NCBI GenBank assembly: GCA_964494475.1
Contig: CAZBRS010000001.1
Coordinates: 229,339 to 293,338 of the forward strand
From: CAZBRS01 sp964494475
GTDB lineage: Bacteria; Myxococcota_A; UBA9042; CAZBRS01
Reading direction: 5' to 3'
Length of the DNA stretch: 64,000 bases
Shown in pieces: positions 16,634 to 24,625 of the stretch. The notes beneath the pieces were generated by a model. It was not told where the DNA came from and searched no databases. It was given only the letters and a program-made list of their open reading frames with translations. Both the position numbers and the translations under genes were made by a program. The number at the start of each line of letters is the position of its first letter. The first letter of the stretch is position 1.

Positions 16634-17106
16634 CGCGAGAATGCTCCGAGGTGGTGGGCGTGGCAGACGGCGACTGCGATGGCGTCGCTCTGGTCGAGGC
16701 GGCGGACGTCGCCGACCCCCGTGAGCACGCGCACCATCTGGTACACTTGCTCCTTGGTGGCCTGGCCCTTGCCGACCAGCGCCTTCTTGATCTGGGAGGC
16801 CGAATAGTCGAACACGGGCACATCGTGGCTGCGGGCCGCGATGAAGATGGCGGCGCGGGCGTAGGCCAGCTTGATGACGCTGGCGACGTTCTTCTCGTAG
16901 AACACGTCTTCCAGGGCGACGGCGTCGGGCTGGTGGAGCGCGAGGAGGGTCTCGAAGGCCAGGTGGATGCGCGTGACGCGATCCGCCAAGGCCTCGTCTT
17001 TCGGCTCGAGGGTGCCCGAGTCGACGACGCGGTACGTGCTGCCCGTGAGTTCGAGCACGCCGAATCCCGTGACTCGCGAGCCCGGATCCACGCCGATCAC
17101 GCGCAC
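16630..17106 (-). CDS. ruvC: RuvC Holliday-junction resolvase
   Basis: 158 residues from the GTG at 17106. A longer TTG start at 17121 is possible, but the GTG has GGGAGG 5 nt upstream, and with it the catalytic acids fall at Asp 7, Glu 66, Asp 138 and Asp 141, exactly the numbering of E. coli RuvC. RuvC is the dimeric endonuclease that cleaves Holliday junctions symmetrically. Visible motifs: VIGVDPGSRVTGFGV at the start, ALEDVFY around Glu 66 and LDQSDAIAVAVCH around the last two acids. The gene is first in the ruvCAB operon and is divergent from the kinase operon. Confidence 0.97.
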   Translation of the reverse strand: MRVIGVDPGSRVTGFGVLELTGSTYRVVDSGTLEPKDEALADRVTRIHLAFETLLALHQPDAVALEDVFYEKNVASVIKLAYARAAIFIAARSHDVPVFDYSASQIKKALVGKGQATKEQVYQMVRVLTGVGDVRRLDQSDAIAVAVCHAHHLGAFSR

Positions 17107-17154
17107 CTCGGCCTCCCTCAACGTCGCGGCGGCTCTTTGCGGGGTTCATGGTAG

Positions 17155-17183
17155 TTGAAGGGTCGGCGTCGATCCATTATATT
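17155..17183 (+). promoter_or_regulatory. Promoter of the kinase operon
   Basis: TTGAAG at 17155-17160, a 17-nt spacer and TATATT at 17178-17183, 33 nt before the small membrane-protein gene. It lies in the ruvC divergent intergenic region. Confidence 0.55.
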
Positions 17184-17215
17184 CGGCCCAGTCTTCCGTA
17201 CGGCGGGGCGAGGCC

Positions 17216-17410
17216 ATGGCGAAGAATCGCAAGGGCGGACGCAGCGCTCAGCGTTCCGGGGGCGGCATGCTGTCGGGGATGCGCAAGGGCTTCCGCGGCA
17301 TGGTGCACGGCGAGGCCGAGAAGAAGAAGGAGAGCACGTTCTGGAACGTGTTCTTCTACCTGGCCGCTGGCGGCCTGGCGGTGCTGCTCATCTTGCGCTG
17401 GCTCGACTGA
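17216..17410 (+). CDS. Small basic single-pass membrane protein
   Basis: 64 residues. A strongly basic, Gly-rich N-terminal half (KNRKGGRSAQRSGGG, RKGFRG) is followed by one hydrophobic helix near the end (FFYLAAGGLAVLLILRWLD). The layout suggests a C-tail-anchored inner-membrane protein with the basic part in the cytoplasm. The ribosome site is GGGGCGAGG. The gene ends one nt before the kinase ATG, so the two are surely cotranscribed, and it might anchor or regulate the kinase. No family recognised. Confidence 0.7.
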   Translation: MAKNRKGGRSAQRSGGGMLSGMRKGFRGMVHGEAEKKKESTFWNVFFYLAAGGLAVLLILRWLD

Positions 17411-17411
17411 C

Positions 17412-18470
17412 ATGGCGGGCCGCACTCCCGACAGCGGACCCCCGCGCGAAGAGGTCACGAACCCCAAGCTGCGTGTACCCGACAGCGGCCCCGGTCGCGA
17501 CGACGGCGCGCGCGCTCCCCGGCGATCCACCGAGGGGCCCGTCATCGACGGCGATTTCCGGCTCTTGCGACGCATCGGCATCGGCGGCGACAGCGAGGTC
17601 TACCTGGCCGACCAGCTCAGCCTCGACAACCGCAAGGTGGCGCTGAAGGTCTACCGGCCCTCGGCCGCCACCGCCCGCCGCGACAGCCCGTTCCTGCGCG
17701 AGCGCCGCCTGCTCGCCATGGTGACGTCCGACGTGTTTCCCTCAGTCTACCGCTCGGGCATGGCCGACGCGCAGCGCCCCTACCTCGCCATGGAATACAT
17801 CCATGGCAAGTCGCTGGGGCACTTCTTCGAGCGGGGCGACGAGGCCTTCTCGTGCGACGTGGCGCTGCGCGTGCTCGAGCGCCTGGTCGAGGGCCTGCAC
17901 GAGCTGCACCAGGCCCACATCGTGCACCGCGACCTGAAGCCCGACAACGTGATCCTCACGCCCCGCTGGCAGGGGCACTTTCGCGTCAAGATGCTCGACT
18001 TCAGCCACGCGCGGGTGCCCTTCGGGCAGGAGAACCGCGGCGTGGCCGAGGACGCCGACCTGTCGGGGACGCAATACTACATGGCCCCCGAGCAGGTCGA
18101 GAAGAAGGGCACCGACGAGCTGACCGACATCTACAGCCTGGGCGCGCTGCTCTACGAGATGCTCACGAGCGTGCGGGCCATCCAGCCCTATCAGGTGGCC
18201 AAGGGCATGGACTTCTTCGAGTACATGGCCAAGGGGCTGCCGGTCCCCACGCGCCCGGTGGGTACGTTTCGCCCCGATCTGCCCCCCGAGATCGACGGCG
18301 TCATCGCCAAGGCTTGCGCGCGCGACCCGCATGACCGATACCAGAGCGTCGTCGAGCTGCACGACGCCGTGAAGGCGGTGCTCGCGTCGCAGGCGACCAA
18401 CGCCGTCGAGCCCGACACCGGCGGGCGCGTCAACGTGTTCCGGCGCATGGTCGACCGGCTGAAGGGGTGA
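17412..18470 (+). CDS. Ser/Thr protein kinase (Hanks type), soluble
   Basis: 352 residues from the ATG that follows the small membrane-protein gene by one nt. Residues 1-48 form a polar, Pro/Arg-rich leader; the kinase domain runs from about 50 to 325. Lysine of beta-3 is Lys 79 (VALKVYRP), the catalytic loop is HRDLKPDN (172-179), the APE motif is at 225-227 and the helix-F Asp at 239 (DIYSLGALLYEM). Two departures from consensus are clear: the glycine loop reads GIGGDSEV (third Gly replaced by Ser) and the DFG motif reads DFS (196-198). The metal Asp is kept, so activity is likely. There is no transmembrane segment or PASTA domain. The gene ends overlapping or abutting yjbQ. Confidence 0.92.
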   Translation: MAGRTPDSGPPREEVTNPKLRVPDSGPGRDDGARAPRRSTEGPVIDGDFRLLRRIGIGGDSEVYLADQLSLDNRKVALKVYRPSAATARRDSPFLRERRLLAMVTSDVFPSVYRSGMADAQRPYLAMEYIHGKSLGHFFERGDEAFSCDVALRVLERLVEGLHELHQAHIVHRDLKPDNVILTPRWQGHFRVKMLDFSHARVPFGQENRGVAEDADLSGTQYYMAPEQVEKKGTDELTDIYSLGALLYEMLTSVRAIQPYQVAKGMDFFEYMAKGLPVPTRPVGTFRPDLPPEIDGVIAKACARDPHDRYQSVVELHDAVKAVLASQATNAVEPDTGGRVNVFRRMVDRLKG

Positions 18471-18478
18471 GTCGCCGC

Positions 18479-18877
18479 ATGATCGAGTTGACGGTGGCCA
18501 CGCGTCACGCCGAGGAGTTGCAGGACATCACGCGCGAGGTGCAGCAGGCGCTGGCCGACCTGGGCGTACGCGAGGGCGTGTGCACGGTGTTCGTGCCCCA
18601 CACCACCGCCGCCGTGACCGTCAACGAGAACGCCGACCCCGACGTGCGGCACGACCTGCTGCTCGGGCTCCGCGAGATCGTGCGCGATCTTCCCGGCTTC
18701 CGGCACGCCGAGGGCAACTCGTCGGCGCACCTCAAGTCGAGCCTGGTGGGCTGCACGACCACGGTGCCGGTCGAGGGCGGGCGCCTGCGGCTCGGCACGT
18801 GGCAGTCGATCTTCTTCTGCGAGTTCGACGGGCCGCGCACCCGCAAGCTGTGGGTGTCGGCGCAAGGAGAACGATGA
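18479..18877 (+). CDS. yjbQ: YjbQ / UPF0047 family protein
   Basis: 132 residues from the ATG at 18479, which has AGGGGTGAG at a good distance; a GTG at 18467 overlapping the kinase stop is the alternative. It is a YjbQ-family protein, often labelled secondary thiamine-phosphate synthase because E. coli YjbQ has that weak activity; the main role is unsettled. Family motifs are complete: FVPHTTAAVTVNENAD, the metal-site GNSSAHLKSSL and LGTWQSIFFCEFDGPR. Its stop overlaps the folD start region, indicating coupled translation. Confidence 0.9.
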   Translation: MIELTVATRHAEELQDITREVQQALADLGVREGVCTVFVPHTTAAVTVNENADPDVRHDLLLGLREIVRDLPGFRHAEGNSSAHLKSSLVGCTTTVPVEGGRLRLGTWQSIFFCEFDGPRTRKLWVSAQGER

Positions 18878-19731
18878 TGGCGATCCTCCTCGACGGGAAG
18901 CTGCTGGCGGCGCAGAAGGAAGCCGACTTCGCGGCCCGGGTCTCGGCGTTGGCCGCGCGCGGCGTGACCCCGGGGCTCACGGTGCTGCTGGTGGGCGACG
19001 ACGCGGCCAGCCAGGTGTACGTGCGCAACAAGGAGCGCGCGTGCGGGCGCGTGGGCATCGCGTCGTCGATCGTGCGCCTGCCCGCCGCCACCCCCGAGCC
19101 CGAGGTGCTCCTCAGGCTGGAGCAGTTGAACCGCGACCCCGCGGTGCACGGCATCCTGGTGCAGCTCCCGCTGCCGGGGCACATCGACGAGGCTCGCGTG
19201 CTCGAGGCCATCGCGCCGCACAAGGACGTGGACGGCTTCCACCCCCTGAACGTGGGCCGTCTGGTGGCCGGGCTCGATGGGTTCGTGCCGTGCACTCCCG
19301 CCGGCGTCATGGAGATGCTGCGCGCGTGGGAGGTGCCGCTCGAGGGCCGGCGCGCGGTCGTGGTGGGGCGCAGCGGCATCGTGGGCAAGCCCATGGCGCT
19401 GTTGCTGCTGGCCGCGAACGCCACGGTGACCATCTGCCATTCGCGCACCCGCGACCTGGCCGCCGAGGTCGGGCGAGCGGACGTGGTCGTGGCGGCGGTG
19501 GGGCGGCCCCGCATGATCCGTGGCGAGTGGCTGCGCGAGGGAGCGGCGGTGGTCGACGTGGGCATGAACCGCCTGCCCGACGGCAAGCTGTGCGGCGACG
19601 TCGACTTCGAGGGCGCCCTGCCGCGCGTGGGGTGGATCTCGCCGGTGCCTGGCGGCGTGGGCCTCATGACCGTGACCATGCTGCTCGCCAACACGCTCCG
19701 GGCGGCCGAACGGGCGACGGATTGCGCTTGA
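18877..19731 (+). CDS. folD: FolD methylene-THF dehydrogenase / cyclohydrolase
   Basis: 284 residues from the second of two adjacent ATGs (18874 and 18877), the second being better spaced from AAGGAGA. FolD interconverts 5,10-methylene-THF and 10-formyl-THF in one-carbon metabolism. The catalytic YVRNK with Lys 52, GILVQLPLPGHID, HKDVDGFHPLNVG, the cofactor-binding GRSGIVGKP and the end motif PVPGGVGLMTVTML are all present. It directly precedes the glycine-cleavage genes, which feed the same methylene-THF pool, though those have their own promoter overlapping the folD stop. Confidence 0.97.
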   Translation: MAILLDGKLLAAQKEADFAARVSALAARGVTPGLTVLLVGDDAASQVYVRNKERACGRVGIASSIVRLPAATPEPEVLLRLEQLNRDPAVHGILVQLPLPGHIDEARVLEAIAPHKDVDGFHPLNVGRLVAGLDGFVPCTPAGVMEMLRAWEVPLEGRRAVVVGRSGIVGKPMALLLLAANATVTICHSRTRDLAAEVGRADVVVAAVGRPRMIRGEWLREGAAVVDVGMNRLPDGKLCGDVDFEGALPRVGWISPVPGGVGLMTVTMLLANTLRAAERATDCA

Positions 19732-19757
19732 CCCCCTCGAAAGCGCGTTGCTAGTAT
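19728..19757 (+). promoter_or_regulatory. Promoter of the glycine-cleavage genes
   Basis: TTGACC at 19728-19733 (overlapping the folD stop codon), an 18-nt spacer and TAGTAT at 19752-19757, 28 nt before the gcvT ATG. The space between -10 and ATG is too short for a glycine riboswitch, and none is seen. Confidence 0.5.
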
Positions 19758-19785
19758 CCGCCCCGAATCTCGTGCAGGAATCGCC

Positions 19786-20874
19786 ATGAAACGCACGCCG
19801 ATCCACGAAGAACACCTGAAGGCCGGGGCTCGCATGGTCGAGTTCGCGGGCTACGACATGCCCGTGCTCTACACCTCGGTCATCGAAGAACACCTGCACG
19901 TGCGCCAGCACGTGGGCCTTTTCGACGTGAGCCACATGGGCGAGGTCGTGTTCCGCGGCCCCGACGCCCTGAAGGCGGTCAACCGCCTGCTCACGAACGA
20001 CGTGGCGGCGCTCGAGGACGGCCGGGCGGCCTATTCGCCCATGTGCCTGCCCGGGGGTGGCATCGTCGACGACGTCATCGGCTACCGCCTCGCGTCCGAC
20101 CACGTGATGGTCTGCGTCAACGCCTCGAACGTCGACAAGGACTTCCGGTGGATGTCCGAGAACAGCGCGGGGTTCGACTGCACGGTCACGAACGAGAGCG
20201 AGCGCTTCGCCCAGATCGCCGTGCAGGGCCCCAAGGCCCCGCAGTTGCTGGCGCGCTTGTTCGGCGACGAGTTCCTGACGCTCGCGCCGTTCCGCCTGCG
20301 CCAGAAGACGCTCGAGGGGCGGTCCATGATCGTGGCCACCACGGGCTACACCGGCGAGCGCGGCGGCGAGATCTACTGCGCCGCCGACGACGGCGCCTGG
20401 CTGTGGCGCACCCTGCTGGAGCGCGGCGCCGACCTGCAGACCCGGCCCATCGGCCTGGGCGCCCGCGACACGCTGCGCCTCGAGTACAAGTACTGCCTGT
20501 ACGGCAACGACATCGACGAGACGACCAACCCGCTCGAGGCCGGCCTCGGCTGGACGGTCAAGTGGGGGCACGAGTTCCTGGGCCGTCCGGCCCTCGAGGC
20601 GGTGAAGGCCGCAGGGCCCGCGCGCAAGCTGGTCGGCTTCCGGCTGGTCGACAAGGGCATCGCGCGGCACGGGAACGAGATCTTCGGCGCTGCCGGCGAG
20701 CCCCTTGGGCACGTGACCTCCGGCACCATGTCGCCGAGCCTCGATGAACCCATCGGCCTCGCCTACGTGGCCGCGAGCAGCGCGGCGCTCGGCAGCGAGT
20801 GGTTCGTGGATCTCCGGGGCAAGAAGCGCAAGGCCGTGGTCGTGGCCACGCCATTCATCCAGAAGTCAAACTGA
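19786..20874 (+). CDS. gcvT: GcvT, aminomethyltransferase of glycine cleavage
   Basis: 362 residues, the usual size. The T protein transfers the methylene group from aminomethyl-lipoyl-GcvH to THF, releasing ammonia. Signature stretches: LFDVSHMGEVVFRG, PMCLPGGGIVDDVIGYRL, QIAVQGPKAPQLLARLF, TGYTGERGGEIYC and the THF-site region LGARDTLRLEYKYCLYGND, followed by TTNPLEAGLGWTVKW. It begins the gcvT-gcvH-gcvPA run and is preceded by AGGAATCGCC. Confidence 0.97.
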   Translation: MKRTPIHEEHLKAGARMVEFAGYDMPVLYTSVIEEHLHVRQHVGLFDVSHMGEVVFRGPDALKAVNRLLTNDVAALEDGRAAYSPMCLPGGGIVDDVIGYRLASDHVMVCVNASNVDKDFRWMSENSAGFDCTVTNESERFAQIAVQGPKAPQLLARLFGDEFLTLAPFRLRQKTLEGRSMIVATTGYTGERGGEIYCAADDGAWLWRTLLERGADLQTRPIGLGARDTLRLEYKYCLYGNDIDETTNPLEAGLGWTVKWGHEFLGRPALEAVKAAGPARKLVGFRLVDKGIARHGNEIFGAAGEPLGHVTSGTMSPSLDEPIGLAYVAASSAALGSEWFVDLRGKKRKAVVVATPFIQKSN

Positions 20875-20892
20875 GTGAAAGCAGGGGAAACC

Positions 20893-21297
20893 ATGGTCAT
20901 CCCGAAGGAAAACCGCTACACGCGCGAGCACGAGTGGGCCCGCCTCGAGGACGGGATCGTCACGATCGGCGTGACCGACTATGCCCAGGAGAAGCTGGGC
21001 GAGATCGTCTACGTCGAGCTGCCCGACGAGAACGACGAGGTCCGCAAGGACGAGGCGTTCGGGGTGGTCGAGTCCACCAAGAACGCGTCCGACGTCATGG
21101 CGCCCGTTTCGGGCAAGGTGGTCGAGGCGAACGAGACGCTCGAGGAGAACCCCGAGCTCATCAACAACGACCCCTACGAAGAGGGCTGGCTCATCAAGGT
21201 GCAGGCCGAGGACGTGGCCGAGTTCGAAGAGCTGATGTCGGCCGACGAGTACCGCGAGTTCATCGAGAAGAACGAGAGCGAAGGCGACGAGGCGTGA
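20893..21297 (+). CDS. gcvH: GcvH, lipoyl carrier of glycine cleavage
   Basis: 134 residues from the ATG at 20893, chosen over an upstream GTG at 20875 because CAGGGGAAA lies just before it and MVIPKENRYTREHEW is the normal GcvH start. The lipoylated lysine is Lys 63 in VVESTKNASD. The acidic C-terminal tail (KNESEGDEA) is longer than usual. The protein shuttles the aminomethyl group between P and T proteins. Its stop overlaps the gcvPA start by one nt. Confidence 0.97.
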   Translation: MVIPKENRYTREHEWARLEDGIVTIGVTDYAQEKLGEIVYVELPDENDEVRKDEAFGVVESTKNASDVMAPVSGKVVEANETLEENPELINNDPYEEGWLIKVQAEDVAEFEELMSADEYREFIEKNESEGDEA

Positions 21298-22646
21298 TGC
21301 GCTACTTCCCGAACACCGAGGCCGATGTCCGCGACATGCTCGCGGCCGTCGGCGTACCCTCGACCGATCAGCTCTTCCAGGACATCCCCGAGGTGGCGCG
21401 CGTGGTCGAGCGCTTGCGCCTGCCCGAGCCCCTCGACGAGCTCGGGCTGCTGCGGGCCGTCGAAGAGCTGGGCCAACGCAACCCCGGCGCGCGGGCCGAC
21501 TGCTCGTTCCTCGGCGCCGGCGCCTACGACCGCTACGTGCCGGCCGCCATCGATCAGCTGCTGTCGCGCAGCGAGTTCTACACGGCCTACACGCCCTACC
21601 AACCCGAGATCAGCCAGGGCACGTTGCAGGCCATCTTCGAGTTCCAGTCCATGATCTGCGGGCTGCTCGAGATGGATCTCTCGAACGCGTCGATGTACGA
21701 CGGCGCCTCGGCCCTGGCCGAAGCCATCCTGATGGTGCGGCGCCTCAGCCGCAAGCACCGGGTGGTGCTGGCCGGCGCGCTGCACCCCGACTACGTGCGC
21801 GTGGTGCACACCTACTGCGAGCCCTTCGCCCACGACCTGGTGGCGGTGCCGCCCCACGCCGGCACGGGCCAGATCGACCTCGCGGCGCTCGAACGCGCGG
21901 TCGACGCCGACACGGCGGCGCTGGTGGTGCAGTCGCCGAGCTTCCTCGGTACGGTCGAAGATCTCGAGGCCCTGGCCGCCTTCGCGCGCGCCCGGGGTCT
22001 GCTGCTGGTGGTGGCCTTCACCGACGCCCTGGCCTACGGCCTGCTGAAGCCGCCCGGACACTTCGGCGCCGACATCGTGGTGGGCGAGGGCCAGGCGCTC
22101 GGCCTGCCGCTCGGCTTCGGCGGTCCGTACCTGGGCCTGTTCACTTCCCGCTCCGACTACGCGCGCTCGATGCCCGGCCGCCTCGTGGGCCGCACCACCG
22201 ACGCGCGGGGCGACGAGGGCTACGTGCTCACCCTGTCGACGCGCGAGCAGCACATCCGCCGCGAACGCGCCACCAGCAACATCTGCACCAACCAGGGGCT
22301 GTGCGCGCTGGCGTCGGCCATCTACCTGGCGTTGATGGGGCCGCAGGGCGTGAAGCGCGTGGCCACGGCCAGCCACCTGCTGACCGAACGTCTGAAGGCG
22401 CGCCTGCAGGCCGGCGGGCGGGTGACATTGCCGCTCTCGGGGCCCACGTTCTCGGAGTTCGTGGTCGAGCTGCCCATCGACGCCGCCGAGGCCGTGCGGC
22501 TCGGCCTGGAGCAGGGCCTGATGCCCGGCTACGCGCTCGGCGCCTACGCCGAGGGCTGGCAGAAGCGGTTGCTGGTCGCGGTTACAGAAAAGCGCACGCT
22601 GGCCGAGCTCGAGGCGCTGGCGGGCTTCCTCGAAGCGCTCGCCTGA
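21297..22646 (+). CDS. gcvPA: GcvPA, glycine dehydrogenase subunit 1
   Basis: 449 residues, the N-terminal half of the P protein in organisms with a split enzyme. The start MRYFPNTEADVRDML is typical of GcvPA. Other family stretches: YTPYQPEISQGTLQAIFEFQ, MYDGASALAEA and GRTTDARGDEGYVLTLSTRE, followed by QHIRRERATSNICTN. With GcvPB, which carries the PLP lysine, it decarboxylates glycine. GcvPB normally follows immediately; here a lipoprotein gene follows instead, so the partner must be encoded elsewhere. Confidence 0.96.
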   Translation: MRYFPNTEADVRDMLAAVGVPSTDQLFQDIPEVARVVERLRLPEPLDELGLLRAVEELGQRNPGARADCSFLGAGAYDRYVPAAIDQLLSRSEFYTAYTPYQPEISQGTLQAIFEFQSMICGLLEMDLSNASMYDGASALAEAILMVRRLSRKHRVVLAGALHPDYVRVVHTYCEPFAHDLVAVPPHAGTGQIDLAALERAVDADTAALVVQSPSFLGTVEDLEALAAFARARGLLLVVAFTDALAYGLLKPPGHFGADIVVGEGQALGLPLGFGGPYLGLFTSRSDYARSMPGRLVGRTTDARGDEGYVLTLSTREQHIRRERATSNICTNQGLCALASAIYLALMGPQGVKRVATASHLLTERLKARLQAGGRVTLPLSGPTFSEFVVELPIDAAEAVRLGLEQGLMPGYALGAYAEGWQKRLLVAVTEKRTLAELEALAGFLEALA

Positions 22647-22686
22647 TCCGCGAGCCCGTTCGTTCTCACCTTCAAAGGAGGCTCCC

Positions 22687-23148
22687 ATGACCCGCACCGC
22701 GCGGTTCGTCCTGTTCGCGATGCTGGCGCTGCTGGCGTTGCCCGCATGCCAGTGGACGCGCCTGAAGCTCGGCCTCGGCTACGACGTCGACGTGGCCGCC
22801 CCAGGAACCCCCGAGGCCGTGCTGCAGAGCGTGCTGAAGGCCGGCCTCGAGCCCGACGCCGAGAAGGGCTGGCTCGCGTTCCTGAAGCTCCTGCACACGA
22901 ACCAGAAGGACAAGGGCTCCCTCGAGTCGTGGAAGGGCATGAAGTTCCGCGAGCTGCGCAAGAAGGCCTCGAACTACGTGAGCAACGTGTCTACCACCGG
23001 CTTCACGGTCAAGCGCATCCGCGAGGAGGACGACGGGAACATCTCGTACTTCCTGCATTCGCCCAAGACGGACATGCCCACGCCCTGCACCGTGAAGCCC
23101 GACCCCGAGCAGAGCAACGAGTGGCGCGTCACGCGCTGCTCGCTCTGA
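22687..23148 (+). CDS. Small lipoprotein of unknown function
   Basis: 153 residues after a strong AAAGGAGG ribosome site. Signal peptide MTRTARFVLFAMLALLALPAC with lipobox LPAC (Cys 21). The mature part is about 130 residues, mixed helix and strand, with the Lys-rich KKASNYVSNVSTTGFTVKRI stretch and two Cys near the end (PCTVK, TRCSL) that may form a disulfide. The layout (helix pair then curved sheet) recalls small NTF2-like lipoproteins such as DUF4878, but the match is weak. It follows gcvPA by 40 nt; no functional link is apparent. Confidence 0.75.
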   Translation: MTRTARFVLFAMLALLALPACQWTRLKLGLGYDVDVAAPGTPEAVLQSVLKAGLEPDAEKGWLAFLKLLHTNQKDKGSLESWKGMKFRELRKKASNYVSNVSTTGFTVKRIREEDDGNISYFLHSPKTDMPTPCTVKPDPEQSNEWRVTRCSL

Positions 23149-23206
23149 CGAGGCCGTCCCCGCTGGACCAGGCCGCACGGCGGGCTGCGACCCGCTGAGG
23201 TTTCGC

Positions 23207-23234
23207 TTGACTTCCCCCGGCTGGCACGAATAAT
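23207..23234 (+). promoter_or_regulatory. Promoter of the FYDLN-acid gene
   Basis: TTGACT at 23207-23212, a 16-nt spacer and AATAAT at 23229-23234, 35 nt before the ATG. Confidence 0.5.
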
Positions 23235-23268
23235 CGCGCGGGTCGGTTTCACCCCACGAGGGCCCCTC

Positions 23269-23541
23269 ATGATCGACATGTCGAAGTACGGTAAGCGTTG
23301 GATCTGCCAGAAGTGCGGAGCCCGCTTCTACGACCTGAACAAGCCCGAGCCCATCTGCCCGAAGTGCGGCCACAACCAGCTGCTCGACTCCGACCCCGAC
23401 GAGGATTTCCTCGAAGAGGAAGAAGAAGAGAAGGACGAAGTCCTGGCCGAGGAGGAAGACCTCGAGTTGGACGACAAGGAGCCGATCACCGAGGACGCCG
23501 ACGCGGGCGAGGAAGAAGAAGAAGCGGCCGAGGAGTTCTGA
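23269..23541 (+). CDS. FYDLN-acid family zinc-ribbon protein
   Basis: 90 residues. The N-terminal 36 residues form a zinc ribbon with Cys 13, 16, 30 and 33 (WICQKCGARFYDLN, ICPKCG), containing the FYDLN signature that names this family. The rest is an unbroken acidic tail of Glu and Asp (for example EEEEEEKDE). Family members are short, cytosolic and common in Alpha- and Deltaproteobacteria; their function is not established, though the acidic tail plus ribbon suggests a nucleic-acid or RNA-polymerase-associated role. It has its own promoter and a strong terminator. Confidence 0.9.
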   Translation: MIDMSKYGKRWICQKCGARFYDLNKPEPICPKCGHNQLLDSDPDEDFLEEEEEEKDEVLAEEEDLELDDKEPITEDADAGEEEEEAAEEF

Positions 23542-23576
23542 CCCGCGTCGGTTCGTCGCCGCGACGCGGGTTTTTT
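23542..23576 (+). terminator. Intrinsic terminator after the FYDLN-acid gene
   Basis: Perfect 9-bp stem CCCGCGTCG / CGACGCGGG with an 11-nt loop, followed by six T. It starts at the stop codon. Confidence 0.92.
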
Positions 23577-23606
23577 CCCGGGCGCGCGAAACGGGCCGAA
23601 AAAGGG

Positions 23607-23635
23607 TTGACACGGCCCGGTGCCTAATGTAGAAA
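23607..23635 (+). promoter_or_regulatory. tRNA-Gly promoter
   Basis: Consensus TTGACA at 23607-23612, a 17-nt spacer and TAGAAA at 23630-23635. A GC-rich palindrome (CCTCCG, GAAA, CGGAGG) lies between the promoter and the tRNA 5' end, in the 5' leader. Confidence 0.55.
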
Positions 23636-23672
23636 GTCGCTCGCCTCCGGAAACGGAGGTGGTTCTCTGGCA

Positions 23673-23746
<74 letters not shown>

Positions 23747-23755
23747 CGTAGAAGA

Positions 23756-23779
23756 AGCCCGACTTCGGTCGGGCTTTTT
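23756..23779 (+). terminator. Intrinsic terminator of the tRNA-Gly transcript
   Basis: Stem AGCCCGAC / GTCGGGCT closed by a TTCG tetraloop and followed by a T run. The stem is preceded by A residues, so it may also work from the other strand for the converging AbiE-type operon. Confidence 0.92.
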
Positions 23780-23809
23780 CATGTCTAGCGACTAAGAAAA
23801 ACTTTTAGC

Positions 23810-24625
23810 CTACTCTGCGCCCTTCCAGGGGTCGCCCTGGAGGAGCGGCAGGATCTCGCGTTGGACGTATCCGGCTGCGTCGGCCAGGTTCCAGGCGACG
23901 TCCGGCGCGATGAGGGGCCCGACGTCGGACAGGAATGTGTCGTCCGAGAGCTTCTCGTGCAGGTTCATCTCGAACTCTGCGCGGGTGACGCGCAGGCCGT
24001 CGTGCTCGAGGTAGCGGTTGAAGCAAGCGACCACGCGCTCGGCCGTGACGTCGGCCCTGCGGCTCGCGAGGAACAGGTCGAAGAGATCGCGACCCTTCTT
24101 GCGCTGGTACAGCGCGCGCAGCTTGGTGCCCAGGAGCTCGTCGAGTTGGTAGGTCTTCACCTTCGTGGCCCCTGAGAACCAGCGCGATCGCACGGCGAAG
24201 TCACGTTCCTCGATCCCGAACACGGTGAAGTGCTCGCGGGAGTTGATCTCGACCTTGAGGCGCATGGGGACTGGCGGCTGTCCCTCTGCGCTGAAGCGGT
24301 AGATCAACACGACACGGCCTTCCTTGGCCACGCGTTTGGGCTGGCCGAGCCACGGGTCGAGAGTGCGCCGGATGGCGTCGAGGACGCCGCCGATGGGCCC
24401 TGCCTCGACCTGTACCAGGTCGATGTCCTCCGAGTACCGCGCGGCCGGTCGAAGGTGAAGCTTGTAGAGGGCTGTCCCACCCCTGAACGCGAGGAGCCGC
24501 GCGACCTCGGGCTCGGCGAACATGCTGACGACGGCGCGCGTCAGGACCAGGTCCTGCTCGACCTGTGCGTCCATCGTCCAGGGCGCCTGCGCCCGCCACT
24601 CGGTGATGTAGTCGAACGGAATCAC
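23810..24625 (-). CDS. AbiEii-type nucleotidyltransferase toxin
   Basis: 271 residues. It belongs to the nucleotidyltransferase AbiEii/AbiGii toxin family. The core has FRGGTALYKLHL (residues 47-58), the metal-binding YSEDIDL at 64-70 (Asp 67 and Asp 69), the strand LKVEIN and a later YQRKKGRDLFDLFLA motif seen in most AbiEii. Members pair with an AbiEi antitoxin as a type IV toxin-antitoxin system; characterised members block growth by nucleotide transfer to tRNA and some abort phage infection. The ATG overlaps the antitoxin stop by 4 nt. Confidence 0.93.
   Translation of the reverse strand: MIPFDYITEWRAQAPWTMDAQVEQDLVLTRAVVSMFAEPEVARLLAFRGGTALYKLHLRPAARYSEDIDLVQVEAGPIGGVLDAIRRTLDPWLGQPKRVAKEGRVVLIYRFSAEGQPPVPMRLKVEINSREHFTVFGIEERDFAVRSRWFSGATKVKTYQLDELLGTKLRALYQRKKGRDLFDLFLASRRADVTAERVVACFNRYLEHDGLRVTRAEFEMNLHEKLSDDTFLSDVGPLIAPDVAWNLADAAGYVQREILPLLQGDPWKGAE

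Noticed and set aside
16634..17149. N-terminal extension of ruvA through ruvC
   Set aside because: It is the shifted frame of ruvC; RuvA starts at MIAYLEG.
19757..19785. A glycine riboswitch before gcvT
   Set aside because: Only 28 nt separate the -10 from the ATG, too short for the aptamer.
18505..20712. A 735-codon minus-strand frame over folD and gcvT
   Set aside because: folD and gcvT on the plus strand have complete family motifs; the minus frame is Arg/His/Ala-rich shadow.
20799..21296. N-terminal extension of gcvPA into gcvH
   Set aside because: The extension is out-of-frame gcvH sequence; the family start MRYFPN is at 21297.
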